Shown: positions 26,176-34,177 of the stretch, in pieces
Numbering within the stretch: position 1 is the stretch's first letter
Layout of the letters: every line of letters begins with the position of its first letter
From: Ralstonia sp. SET104
GTDB taxonomy: Bacteria > Pseudomonadota > Gammaproteobacteria > Burkholderiales > Burkholderiaceae
DNA length: 64,000 nucleotides
Assembly: GCF_003851545.1 (NCBI RefSeq)
Contig: NZ_BHVX01000005.1
Coordinates: 1 to 64,000, forward strand
Direction of reading: 5' to 3'
Position numbers and translations under genes: made by a program
The notes under the pieces: model-generated
What the model was told of the DNA's origin: nothing
Databases searched by the model: none
What the model saw: only the letters and a program-made list of their open reading frames with translations

Positions 26176-26200
26176 AAGGCGCCTGCGGGCGCCTTTTTTT
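26176..26200 (+). terminator. Rho-independent terminator after the first pilin gene
   Basis: Stem GGCGCC/GGCGCC (26178-26183 and 26188-26193) with loop TGCG, then seven Ts. Confidence 0.92.
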
Positions 26201-26266
26201 GTGCAAACTGGTAGCCACTGCAGACTTGAGGTCGGCAATGCAGGAATTGACGGTCCACGTCACGGC

Positions 26267-26361
26267 GTGTCAAAAACTGTCACTTCCTGTTGGAGCAATA
26301 GAGCTATTAGCGACAATTTTGACACACAAGTTCATGAAATCGAGGTGGCACGGTCCCTGCT
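26267..26361 (+). promoter_or_regulatory. Sigma-54 promoter of pilA with PilR-like motifs
   Basis: TGGCACGGTCCCTGCT at 26346-26361 is a nearly perfect -24/-12 element, 50 bases before the pilin start. GTGTC (26267-26271) and CTGTC (26277-26281) lie 65-80 bases upstream, matching the arrangement before the first pilin. The stretch between is A+T-rich, suited to bending by IHF. Confidence 0.88.
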
Positions 26362-26410
26362 GTAATAGCACTGCATCATCCTTAACCAAATTTTTCCGGG
26401 GGAAAATTCA

Positions 26411-26911
26411 ATGAAATCGATGCGTCGTCTAAACAAGCGAGTCCAGAAGGGCTTCACGCTGATCGAACTGATGATTGTGGTCGCGATCGTCGGTATTCTG
26501 GCTGCTATCGCCATTCCGGCGTATCAGGACTACACGATCCGTTCGCGCGTGACGGAAGGTCTGTCGCTGGCTGCTGCTACCAAGGTGCTGGTGGCTGAAA
26601 ATGCCGCCAATGGTATCGACGCTGCGACGGGCTTTACCCCTCCCGGCACGACCAAGAATGTCTCCAGCCTCAACGTCACTTCGGGTACCGGTGTGATTAC
26701 CGTCACCTATAACGCAAACGCTGGTGCCGGTAACCTGACGATCACGCCGTACTACAACAACAGCGGCACGATCACCAACCTCGCCGCTGGTACCGTGCCG
26801 ACGGGTCCGATCCAATGGCGCTGCGCAGCCGCCGGTGCCTCGTCGAGCGGTATTACCACGTTCACCGCGGGTACGCTGTTGGCCAAGTATGCTCCGGCAG
26901 AGTGCCGTTAA
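26411..26911 (+). CDS. pilA: Type IV major pilin PilA
   Basis: A 166-residue type IVa pilin, the likely structural subunit. Leader of 14 residues with cleavage Gly14|Phe15; mature [19 protein letters not shown] with Glu5; then [24 protein letters not shown]. The globular part is rich in Thr, Ser, Asn and Gly, and the C-terminal loop runs from Cys in QWRCAAAG to YAPAECR. GGGGGAAAATTCA precedes the ATG. It has the best sigma-54 promoter of the three pilins and is followed directly by a terminator and the glycosylation ligase gene, supporting the PilA call. The many Ser/Thr residues suit O-glycosylation. Confidence 0.93.
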   Translation: MKSMRRLNKRVQKGFTLIELMIVVAIVGILAAIAIPAYQDYTIRSRVTEGLSLAAATKVLVAENAANGIDAATGFTPPGTTKNVSSLNVTSGTGVITVTYNANAGAGNLTITPYYNNSGTITNLAAGTVPTGPIQWRCAAAGASSSGITTFTAGTLLAKYAPAECR

Positions 26912-26931
26912 ACTAGATTGCCTTGCCTAGT

Positions 26932-26956
26932 AAGAGCGCCTTCGGGCGCTCTTTTT
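26932..26956 (+). terminator. Rho-independent terminator after pilA
   Basis: Stem AAGAGCGCC/GGCGCTCTT with tetraloop TTCG, followed by TTTG. It should cut off most transcription before the ligase gene at 26984. Confidence 0.92.
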
Positions 26957-26983
26957 GTTTGATGCCTCTCTTGGCGTTCACTG

Positions 26984-28723
26984 ATGCGTCGATTCCCCGT
27001 TTTGTTGTTGCCGGCCTGGTTTGCCCTGGGGGCGTGCTGGGCGGTTCCTTTCCTGGTCGCGCTGCACACCTATCCTGTTCCAACGTTCTATTCCGAGTCT
27101 GCAGCAGCAGTCTGCTGGATCGCATTCGCGGTCCCTGTACTGTGCATCACCTGGAAGCAGGCGATAGGCTTGCCGAGGGTCGCACTGGCACCGCTGGCAC
27201 TGATTGTGGTTCTGATCCTGCAACTGGCGATTGCGCCGCCGCTGAACCCCTTTTTCTCGTTCGGAGCGATCGTCACTCTGCTGGCGGCCACCGCTATCAC
27301 GGGGCTGGGCGCGCGGTGCCGGCAGCTGCCCGGTGTGCTGACGACCATTGCCGTCGCAGCCGTTGTTGGCGGCTTACTGACCGTTGCTATCGAGCTGTTG
27401 CAGCTATTCCGCGTTCCGAACCTGCCTAGCGCCTATTTCTCGGTGATGCCCACAGGTGCGGGGCGACGGATGTGGGGCAATTTGAATCAGCCAAATCATG
27501 TCGGCTCCTATTTGGCGTTCGGGCTAGCGGCATGCCTCTTTTTGGCACATCGATATCAGAAGTGGTTTGTGCCGCTGACCATCGCTATGCTCGCATTGCT
27601 GCTGGGTATGGCATTGACATTCTCGCGAATAACATGGATCCATATCGTGGTGGTCGGCCTGGTGGCCGGCATACCGCTTGGTGCAGAGGCAAAGGGGCGT
27701 GCCTGGCTGGCCAGGTTGCTTGTCCTAGTGAGCCCGCTGCTCCTCCTTGCCCTGGCATATCAGGGGTGGAATTGGATGATTGCATTCGCCAACGGGATAT
27801 GGACCTTTGATTTGCCCGGGTCCATGGGCGAGCGCTTGCAGGAGGGGGTCGGCTTGCGTTCGTTACTTTGGAACCATGCTTGGCATATTTTCCTTGCCCA
27901 CCCATGGTGGGGGGGCGGCTGGGGCGATTATGCCTGGAACCAATATGTGCAAACGGATACCCTCGGCCGAGTCGAGATGTCGATGAATGCGCATAATATC
28001 GTGCTCGATCTGTTGGCAAAGGTCGGCTTGGCTGGCCTAATTGCGGTGTTTGCTCCGCTCGCATGGTGGGCGTTTGACTTACGTAAGCGACTGCAGCACC
28101 CGGATGTGGCGTTCTTGTGCGCCGTGGTTGCCGTCATGATCGTGCATTCGTTGTTGGAGTATCCGCTTCACTATGTGTTCTTTCTGTTTCCGTTTGCCTT
28201 TGCTTTAGGGTATCTGGACGTCAAAGGGCTGCGCTTTCCGTCAAGCGGGCTAGCCTGGGCGCTTTCAGGGGTGATAGTAGTCTGTGGGGCGGCGCTTGTC
28301 GCACGTCTTTGGATCGACTATCGGGGCGTCGAGCGGCTCTATTTCACGCAGGATGGCGTTGCCAAAGAGTTGGTCAGGTACCAGGGCAGTGGCCAGATGC
28401 TGCTGGTGCCTTATGCAACGCTGGTTTTGGCGATGAACGCCTCGATCAATGGGGAAATGGCGCCCGTGATGGCAGCGCTTGAGCGGCAGGCCGTGCAGTT
28501 CTATCCGGGGCCGGCGACCGTCCAGCGATACGCTTTGGCGCTGGCGTTCCAAGGAAAGAACGAAGAAGCCGTAATCCATATCCGGCGTCTTCATAACCAC
28601 TACTGGGGAGACTTCGCTGCACAGACGTCCGTGCTGAGGCAGGCATGCCAACGCAATGCCGATGGCTTGAAGACGTTCTGTTCACGCCTTAAATCGGAGA
28701 ACCTGCTTGTCAGTGCAGATTGA
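26984..28723 (+). CDS. pglL: PglL/TfpO-type pilin O-oligosaccharyltransferase (Wzy_C domain)
   Basis: A 579-residue polytopic membrane protein with about 10-12 helices and the Wzy_C (O-antigen ligase) core. The large periplasmic loop has AHPWWGGGWGDYAWNQY (about residues 304-320) and SMNAHNIVLDLLAKVGLAG (about 333-351), with the conserved His of PglL_A enzymes. The C-terminal ~120 residues are soluble. Such enzymes move lipid-linked oligosaccharide to Ser/Thr of pilins. Its place directly after pilA supports pilin as acceptor. No strong ribosome site precedes ATG 26984, and a terminator stands between, suggesting low expression. Base composition is less GC-rich than the flanking core genes. 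Confidence 0.88.
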   Translation: MRRFPVLLLPAWFALGACWAVPFLVALHTYPVPTFYSESAAAVCWIAFAVPVLCITWKQAIGLPRVALAPLALIVVLILQLAIAPPLNPFFSFGAIVTLLAATAITGLGARCRQLPGVLTTIAVAAVVGGLLTVAIELLQLFRVPNLPSAYFSVMPTGAGRRMWGNLNQPNHVGSYLAFGLAACLFLAHRYQKWFVPLTIAMLALLLGMALTFSRITWIHIVVVGLVAGIPLGAEAKGRAWLARLLVLVSPLLLLALAYQGWNWMIAFANGIWTFDLPGSMGERLQEGVGLRSLLWNHAWHIFLAHPWWGGGWGDYAWNQYVQTDTLGRVEMSMNAHNIVLDLLAKVGLAGLIAVFAPLAWWAFDLRKRLQHPDVAFLCAVVAVMIVHSLLEYPLHYVFFLFPFAFALGYLDVKGLRFPSSGLAWALSGVIVVCGAALVARLWIDYRGVERLYFTQDGVAKELVRYQGSGQMLLVPYATLVLAMNASINGEMAPVMAALERQAVQFYPGPATVQRYALALAFQGKNEEAVIHIRRLHNHYWGDFAAQTSVLRQACQRNADGLKTFCSRLKSENLLVSAD

Positions 28724-29152
28724 GTAACGACGGCTCGCGGCCGGTCGCTTTTGTCGGTGCGTGCAGCGGAATCAGCGCCACAAACTTCTTCCACGGCAGC
28801 GCGCTTCATCTCGTCAAAAAATACGCGCTTGCGTGTACATCCGTTCGTTAGGTCCACGTTCAGGTCGGGTCTGTTTCATGTGCTCATTGCCCGCCGCAAC
28901 CGGCTCTGTTTAGCATGTGGACCTTTGCCAGTTTTGACCACCATTCTTAGGTTCACGCCTCGCAATAAACAAGCGCTCCATCCGGGGCGCTTTTTATTGT
29001 GAGTGGCGTTTGCGTTTATTTGTATAAAAATTTGTTGCGATATACATGGATTGTCTTCAGTTCGATTAGGCTTTGCGATCTCAACAACGGATCTCAATAA
29101 AAGAGGATTGGTCGCTGGTTATCTGTACTTAAATCGAATCGGAGTTATCGAC
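28724..29152. other. 429-bp intergenic region upstream of the third pilin
   Basis: A terminator sits at 28971-28997. Beyond it is the most A+T-rich stretch of the window (about 29020-29110), with TATAAAAA and TATACA elements suited to a sigma-70 promoter. No TGGCAC-N5-TTGC-type sigma-54 site is present, unlike the other two pilin genes. No gene is seen. Confidence 0.55.
28971..28997 (+). terminator. Rho-independent terminator between the ligase and third pilin genes
   Basis: Stem AAGCGCTCC/GGGGCGCTT (one T-G pair), loop ATCC, followed by a T-rich TTTATTG. It lies 250 bases past the ligase stop, so it may end that transcript or an unseen short RNA. Confidence 0.8.
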
Positions 29153-29656
29153 ATGTTAAAACGTTGCATTGTTAGGCGGAATCAAAAGGGGTTCACACTC
29201 ATCGAACTCATGATCGTTGTTGCGATCGTCGGCATTCTGGCGGCGATTGCGGTACCGGCATATCAGGAGTACACCATCCGAGCGAAGGTTACCGAAGGGC
29301 TCGTGCTGGCAGCTCAAACGAAAACGCTGGTGGCGGAGAACGCTATTGCCGGTCAAGCCAAATTTTCGAAAGGCGTATCGACTTTTTCTCCGACCAAGAA
29401 CGTTTCGAAGCTGGAAATCAATGACGATACTGGTGAAATTTTGATCGCATTTGATCCGGGCGTCGTGCCGGATAACAAGAATAAACTGGTGTTGACGCCT
29501 TATTCCGATGGTGCAAATCTGGAGGCCGGAACGATTCCCTCTGCAGCAATTCAGTGGGTTTGTGCGGCTAACGGGAAAACGCCCCCGGATTCAGGTGTAA
29601 CGCAGAAGACGTCGCCTACCTTGGACGCCAAATACGCCCCAGCCGAATGTCGTTGA
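29153..29656 (+). CDS. Type IV pilin, third paralog
   Basis: A 167-residue pilin. Leader [13 protein letters not shown] with cleavage Gly13|Phe14; mature [19 protein letters not shown]; then [16 protein letters not shown]. The D-region runs from Cys in [11 protein letters not shown] to YAPAECR. ATG 29153 has GGAG 8 bases upstream; a longer reading lacks a proper leader peptide. Codon use is more A/T-ended than neighbours (TTA, AAA, GAA). It has no sigma-54 promoter, so it is likely expressed apart from pilA. A minor or alternative pilin is the best guess; the unusual Cys in its leader is removed on maturation. Confidence 0.92.
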   Translation: MLKRCIVRRNQKGFTLIELMIVVAIVGILAAIAVPAYQEYTIRAKVTEGLVLAAQTKTLVAENAIAGQAKFSKGVSTFSPTKNVSKLEINDDTGEILIAFDPGVVPDNKNKLVLTPYSDGANLEAGTIPSAAIQWVCAANGKTPPDSGVTQKTSPTLDAKYAPAECR

Positions 29657-29675
29657 ACGCAGCTCATTGAAGCGA

Positions 29676-29702
29676 AAAAGAGCGTCTGAACGACGCTCTT
29701 TT
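29676..29702. terminator. Bidirectional rho-independent terminator, third pilin and moaC
   Basis: An 11-bp perfect stem AAAAGAGCGTC/GACGCTCTTTT with a 5-base loop; A/T runs on both sides allow use from both strands. Confidence 0.9.
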
Positions 29703-29722
29703 ATCGGCGGCACGAAAGCTTG

Positions 29723-30199
29723 TCATCCCGCCACCCACTCCCCCGACTTCCCCCCCCGCTTCTCCATCAGCCGCACATCCCCAATCACCATCCCCCGATC
29801 CACCGCCTTACACATGTCATAGATGGTGAGCAGGCCAACCTGCACCGCAGTCAACGCCTCCATCTCCACGCCCGTCTGCCCACGCGTCTCCGCGCGAACA
29901 GTGCAGCGGACACTGTGTGAAGCCTCATCCAACGCAAACTCGACCCCCACCTTCGTCAACGCCAGCGGATGACACAGCGGAATCAAATCCGACGTCCGCT
30001 TGGACCCCTGAATCGCCGCAACACGCGCAATCCCCAGCACATCGCCCTTCTTGGCGTTGCCATCGCGCACCAGCGCAAACGTCTCGGGCAGCATGCGGAT
30101 CGTGCCGGTGGCCACGGCCACGCGGTGCGTGACGGCCTTGTCGCCGACGTCGACCATATGGGCTTGTCCGGCGGAATCGAAATGGGTGAGTTGCGACAT
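29723..30199 (-). CDS. moaC: Cyclic pyranopterin monophosphate synthase MoaC
   Basis: A 158-residue MoaC, which turns the 3',8-cyclo-GTP made by MoaA into cPMP in molybdenum-cofactor synthesis. The diagnostic blocks are [30 protein letters not shown] (about residues 50-79), [25 protein letters not shown] (about 110-135) and the basic [10 protein letters not shown] tail. It is full length. It is divergent from the M48 protease gene, with no other moa gene adjoining; mobB is 17 kb away. Confidence 0.97.
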   Translation of the reverse strand: MSQLTHFDSAGQAHMVDVGDKAVTHRVAVATGTIRMLPETFALVRDGNAKKGDVLGIARVAAIQGSKRTSDLIPLCHPLALTKVGVEFALDEASHSVRCTVRAETRGQTGVEMEALTAVQVGLLTIYDMCKAVDRGMVIGDVRLMEKRGGKSGEWVAG

Positions 30200-30307
30200 G
30201 AGTGACAGCGCGTTTTGCGGGGCAGGGTATGAAGCGTTTTATGATAGCAAGCACCCGGCTTGCGGCGACGATGTGGCCGCGCTGATTCTGCTCTCCGTGC
30301 TCTCCGT

Positions 30308-32011
30308 ATGACGCTTTCCATTTTTCGGCCGCGCGCTCGCAAGCTGACGGCTGCTATGTTGCTGTCGACTTGGCTTGTGCCGCTACCGTTGCCGGTGTTG
30401 GCGCAGGCGGTGGCGTCTGCGCCGGCGGCTTCGGTCAATGCGGCGCTGGGTTCTGCCGCGGCAGCCGATCAGGTGCAGAGCAACCTGAACCGCAGCGTGC
30501 AGATCGGTCGGCAGTCACCGTATCTGCCAAAAGAGCCTGCGGTCATTGACGCGCCAACGTACGAGTTACCCGACATGGGTGACCCGTCAACGGCGTCGTT
30601 GTCGCCCGAGATGGAGCGGCGTCTGGGTGACCGCGTGATGCGCCAGATCCGCCGTGATCCGGATTTCGTGCCCGACCCGCTGGTCACCGACTACCTCAAC
30701 ACCATCGGCTACAAGCTGATCGAAGCAGCGCGCCGGCAGCATGTGGCGGGCAGCACGTCGGCGTCGAGCTTCGAGTTGTTTGCGGTGCGTGATCCGGGCA
30801 TCAACGCGTTTGCGCTGCCAGGCGGCTACATCGGCGTGAACACGGGCACGCTGGTGGCCACTGAGAGCGAATCGGAGCTGGCCTCGGTGCTCGGCCACGA
30901 AATCGGTCACGTGCTGCAGCGGCATATTGCGCGCGGGATCGATAAATCCGGCGAGTCGATGTGGATCGCTTTGGCGTCGATTCTGCTGGCCGGCCTGGCG
31001 GCCACCAAAAGCGGGGACGCCGCGCAGGCGCTGGCGATGGGCGGGCAGGCGGCGGCGGTGTCGAACCAGCTCGCTTTCTCGCGCGGCGCAGAGCGTGAGG
31101 CAGACCGCGTTGGTTTCACGCTGCTCACGGGCGCCGGCTACAACCCGGACGGCATGCCCGACTTTTTCCGCCGTCTGCAGCGCGTGACGAACATTGCCGA
31201 TACCGGCGTGATTCCAGGCTATGCGCGCACCCACCCGCTGACTGGCGAGCGCATCGCCGATATGGAAGATCGCGCACGTGGCCTGCCGCACCCGCGCCAG
31301 CCGCGTCGGCCGGAGTTCGGTTTCGCCAAGGTGCGTGCGCGCGTGCTGCAGGAGACGTCGACGAGCGCCTATATCGATGTGCGCAATGCGATGCGCTCGC
31401 AGTTGTCTTCGGCGCCGGATGCACCGGTCGAGAAGCGCGCGGCGCTTTGGTACGGGGTGGCAGTTGCCAATCAGATGGCGGGGCGGCTGGACGACGCTGA
31501 ACAAGCGCTGCTGGAAGCGCGGCGCTTGTACGGCAATATTCCCGGTATCACGTCGGGCAGCGTTGAGCTGGATGTGACGGCCATCGAACTGGCGCGCGCG
31601 CGAGGCCGTGCACCAGAGGCGCTGACGCTGGCGCGCGCGGCGCTTGTTGCGTATCCGCTCTCACGCGCGGTGGGCATTACCTATGCGCAAACGCTGCTGA
31701 CCGCCGGCCGGGCCGATGATGCGATTCCGTATCTGAAAGACAAGACCCGCGAAGACACTGCCCAGCCGATCTGGTGGGACATGCTTGCGCGAGCCTACGC
31801 TGACAAGGGCTCGCGCGTCGAGCAGCACCGCGCCCTGGCAGAGAAGTACGCACGGGATGGGGCTTGGGGTTCCGCAGTGGAGCAACTGAAGCTGGCTCGC
31901 GATGCGGGGGATGCGGATTTCTACACGCTATCTGAAGTGGATGCGCGCTTGCACCAGATGGAGCGGCAATACCGGGAAGAGAAGGCGGAAGACAAGGCAT
32001 TGCCAAAGTAA
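30308..32011 (+). CDS. Periplasmic M48 metalloprotease with TPR region, BepA-like
   Basis: A 567-residue secreted protease. Signal peptide about residues 1-33 ends LPVLAQA. The M48 zinc motif HEIGH is at 197-201 (VLGHEIGHVLQRH) and the third ligand lies in EREADRVGF. The C-terminal ~220 residues are helical TPR-like repeats (AALWYGVAVANQMAGRLDDAEQALLEARR). This is the BepA/YfgC layout: a protease/chaperone that clears misfolded outer-membrane proteins such as LptD at the BAM machine. BepA itself is near 490 residues; this is longer at both ends. ATG 30308 is chosen as it opens the signal peptide. Confidence 0.92.
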   Translation: MTLSIFRPRARKLTAAMLLSTWLVPLPLPVLAQAVASAPAASVNAALGSAAAADQVQSNLNRSVQIGRQSPYLPKEPAVIDAPTYELPDMGDPSTASLSPEMERRLGDRVMRQIRRDPDFVPDPLVTDYLNTIGYKLIEAARRQHVAGSTSASSFELFAVRDPGINAFALPGGYIGVNTGTLVATESESELASVLGHEIGHVLQRHIARGIDKSGESMWIALASILLAGLAATKSGDAAQALAMGGQAAAVSNQLAFSRGAEREADRVGFTLLTGAGYNPDGMPDFFRRLQRVTNIADTGVIPGYARTHPLTGERIADMEDRARGLPHPRQPRRPEFGFAKVRARVLQETSTSAYIDVRNAMRSQLSSAPDAPVEKRAALWYGVAVANQMAGRLDDAEQALLEARRLYGNIPGITSGSVELDVTAIELARARGRAPEALTLARAALVAYPLSRAVGITYAQTLLTAGRADDAIPYLKDKTREDTAQPIWWDMLARAYADKGSRVEQHRALAEKYARDGAWGSAVEQLKLARDAGDADFYTLSEVDARLHQMERQYREEKAEDKALPK

Positions 32012-32023
32012 GGCCGGTCGGTG

Positions 32024-32611
32024 CTATTCCGTTGGCCGGGCTACGAAGCCGTAGCGCTGTGCGACTTCCGCGCGCGCAATCGGCTCAATATCGAACGTCC
32101 GGCCACCCAGACTCAACGTGCCCAGCGCGGCTCCGCACGCTGCTGCGTGCCATTGAGCCAGCGAGGAGAACGGCTCCAGGTCATGATCGTGCAGCAGGGC
32201 AATGGTTTCTTCTGCATCCCATCCGCTCACGCGGCCCGATAGCAGCACGCTACCGTGTTCGTCGACAAAACAGCCGGTGGGTGAGAACGCAGCGCTGGTG
32301 GTTGTCGTGAATGTGGCAGGCGCACCTTCTGCCGACAACCGCACAACCCACGGCGCGTAGTCCAGTTCGACAAACACCCGCTGCGGCCCATTTTGAAAGA
32401 ACCAGCGCCCCGCATCGTCATGCGCGTAGTTGCGCACGATGAAGTCGACGAGCGCTGCGTGGCGAATCGGCTCGCCCGAGAGTTTGTTGGCTTGCGCATA
32501 TTCATTGCGCATGCGCCATTGGCCGCGCCGGTCCAGCGCCAGCCAGCCAAAGCAGTTCGGCACGTTCGGCCACTTGGCCATGGCCTGACGGACGACGTCA
32601 TCCACGGGCAT
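32024..32611 (-). CDS. Conserved hypothetical cytosolic protein (DUF2946/DUF2944-like, family uncertain)
   Basis: A 195-residue soluble protein without signal peptide or catalytic motif I can name. It has WPNVPNCFGWLALDRRGQWRMRNEY near the N terminus, RWFFQNGPQRVFVELDYAPWVVRL in the middle and a Cys/Asp-rich SPTGCFVDEHGSVLLSG. I recognise it as a conserved Burkholderiales protein usually next to the YheT-like hydrolase, but I am not sure of the Pfam number. ATG 32611 is used; it overlaps the upstream hydrolase by 14 bases, so the two are coupled. It converges on the protease gene. Function unknown. Confidence 0.75.
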   Translation of the reverse strand: MPVDDVVRQAMAKWPNVPNCFGWLALDRRGQWRMRNEYAQANKLSGEPIRHAALVDFIVRNYAHDDAGRWFFQNGPQRVFVELDYAPWVVRLSAEGAPATFTTTTSAAFSPTGCFVDEHGSVLLSGRVSGWDAEETIALLHDHDLEPFSSLAQWHAAACGAALGTLSLGGRTFDIEPIARAEVAQRYGFVARPTE

Positions 32612-33674
32612 CCCCTGTTTCTGGTTGGCGGCCGAGCACGTCATCAAAAAAGCGGAGGACGCGCGCAGGCATCCAATCAACGCGGCCCGCGTTGCCATGA
32701 CGGAGGAGAAAGCCGACGTGGCCGCCGTGCAGCGGCTGATCCAGCACGATATCGGGCGACACGTCAGCCGGGCCGGGCAGATAGCGGCCGGGCAGGAACG
32801 GATCGTTGCGCGCGTTCAGCACCAGTGTCGGCACGCGCACCTCGCGCAGTACAGGTTTGGACGACGCGCGCGTCCAGTAGTCGAGCACGTCGCGAAAGCC
32901 GTGCAGCGGCGCGGTGACAAGATTGTCGAACTGGCCCAGGGTGCGCGTGGCCATCATGGCGGCGCGGTCGTACAGGCCGGGGTGCTGGTCGAGCTTGGCG
33001 TTGGCCTTGTCCTTGAGCGTACGCAGGAACATGCGCGTGTAGACCATGTTGAAGCCCTTGGATAACGCAGCGCCACCGGCCCGCATGTCCAGCGGCGCCG
33101 AGACCGTCGCGGCCGCGCTCACGTAGCGCGCATCGGTGCCGTGCTCGCCCAGGCAGCGCAGCAGCGCATTGCCGCCCAGCGAGATGCCGGCGACCAGCAG
33201 CTTGCGGCGCTGAGGCTGGCAAACCGTCTGGTAAAGGCGCTCCAGAATCCACGCGATTTCTGCGCCGTCGCCACAGTGGTACATGCGCGGCGCGAGGTTT
33301 ATCTCGCCCGAGCAGCCGCGAAAGTGCGGAATCACGCCCAGCCATCGGCGCGCGCGCAGCGCATCCATCAGCAGCCGGGCGTAATGACTGTGCGAATCGC
33401 CTTCCAGGCCGTGGAACATGACGACGAGCGGCGCATTCGTGTCGGTCTCGTGCGTGGTCCAGTCGAGGTCGATGAAATCTTGGTCTGGCGTATCCCAGCG
33501 TTCTCGGCGATACGCGATGCGCGGAAAGCGCCACAGGCGCGCCGGCACGATCGTCTGTGCATTGCCGCCGATCAGCCACCATGGCGAGCGAAAGGCATGC
33601 GGCTCGAACGGCCCTGCGAGCAGGGCGCCCAGATTCAGTTCAAGGGGCGTGGTGCGGCGTGGCGGGTGGATCAT
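32598..33674 (-). CDS. YheT-like alpha/beta hydrolase
   Basis: A 358-residue hydrolase of the YheT/ABHD1-3 group. The N-terminal phrase WRFPRIAYRRERWDTPDQDFIDLDW is typical; oxyanion motif FHGLEG; nucleophile elbow GISLGGN with the serine; acidic residue in ARNDPFLPG and the histidine in GGHVGFL. The substrate of bacterial YheT is not established; esters or lipids are likely. It heads a pair with the overlapping downstream hypothetical gene. It lies 36 bases after an NTF2-like gene on the same strand, so the block from waaF leftward may be one transcript. Confidence 0.9.
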   Translation of the reverse strand: MIHPPRRTTPLELNLGALLAGPFEPHAFRSPWWLIGGNAQTIVPARLWRFPRIAYRRERWDTPDQDFIDLDWTTHETDTNAPLVVMFHGLEGDSHSHYARLLMDALRARRWLGVIPHFRGCSGEINLAPRMYHCGDGAEIAWILERLYQTVCQPQRRKLLVAGISLGGNALLRCLGEHGTDARYVSAAATVSAPLDMRAGGAALSKGFNMVYTRMFLRTLKDKANAKLDQHPGLYDRAAMMATRTLGQFDNLVTAPLHGFRDVLDYWTRASSKPVLREVRVPTLVLNARNDPFLPGRYLPGPADVSPDIVLDQPLHGGHVGFLLRHGNAGRVDWMPARVLRFFDDVLGRQPETGDARG

Positions 33675-33710
33675 CGGAGACAGACGGCAGCCACGCCAGG
33701 CGCGGCCGGC

Positions 33711-34154
33711 TTAGTGGACCGAGTGCGAGGTGACGGTGGCGATGGATGCCGCCACGCGCTCTTCCGCCGCCTGGCTGGAATGCACGTGGGCGATGCGCCA
33801 ACCTTCGTGGTTCTGCATCAGCACATAGGTCGTGTGCACGTACAGGTCGGCCTCGGTGGCGGTGGCGGAGAAGCGCAGCGCCTCGGTCGCCTCGAAAATG
33901 GACACGCCCAGCGACGAATGCACTTGCTGGCCGAGGCATTCGATCCACACCGGGTTCTTCTCGACCAGCGCATCAAGGCAGCCGCGTAGCTGCTCGTGGC
34001 CGTGCAAGCGCTGGCCGTCGGGCAGGATGAAGCTTACCGAATCCTCATCCAGCCACAGCTTGAGCGCGCCATCGGCATCGCGGCGCTTGAGTGCATCGCG
34101 ATAGGCTTCGAGGATGTCCTCGGCGGCTTCGAACAGGCGGGCAAATCGTGGCAT
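33711..34154 (-). CDS. NTF2-like (SnoaL/DUF4440-type) protein
   Basis: A 147-residue single-domain protein with the cone-shaped NTF2 fold signature: helix ILEAYRDALKRRDADGALKLWLDED, then strands including SFILPDGQRLHGHEQLRGCLDAL and YVLMQNHEGWRIAHVHSSQA. Such proteins are small enzymes, ligand carriers or protein partners; no catalytic set is evident. It follows waaF by 23 bases and precedes the YheT-like hydrolase by 36, all on the minus strand, so co-transcription is likely. Role unknown. Confidence 0.85.
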   Translation of the reverse strand: MPRFARLFEAAEDILEAYRDALKRRDADGALKLWLDEDSVSFILPDGQRLHGHEQLRGCLDALVEKNPVWIECLGQQVHSSLGVSIFEATEALRFSATATEADLYVHTTYVLMQNHEGWRIAHVHSSQAAEERVAASIATVTSHSVH

Positions 34155-34177
34155 GGCGGTGGTGTGGAAGGAGAGCG

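Noticed and set aside
29003-29152. A 50-residue N-terminal extension of the third pilin
   Set aside because: It lacks prepilin leader character and runs through an A/T-rich promoter-like stretch; ATG 29153 with GGAG gives a normal 13-residue leader.
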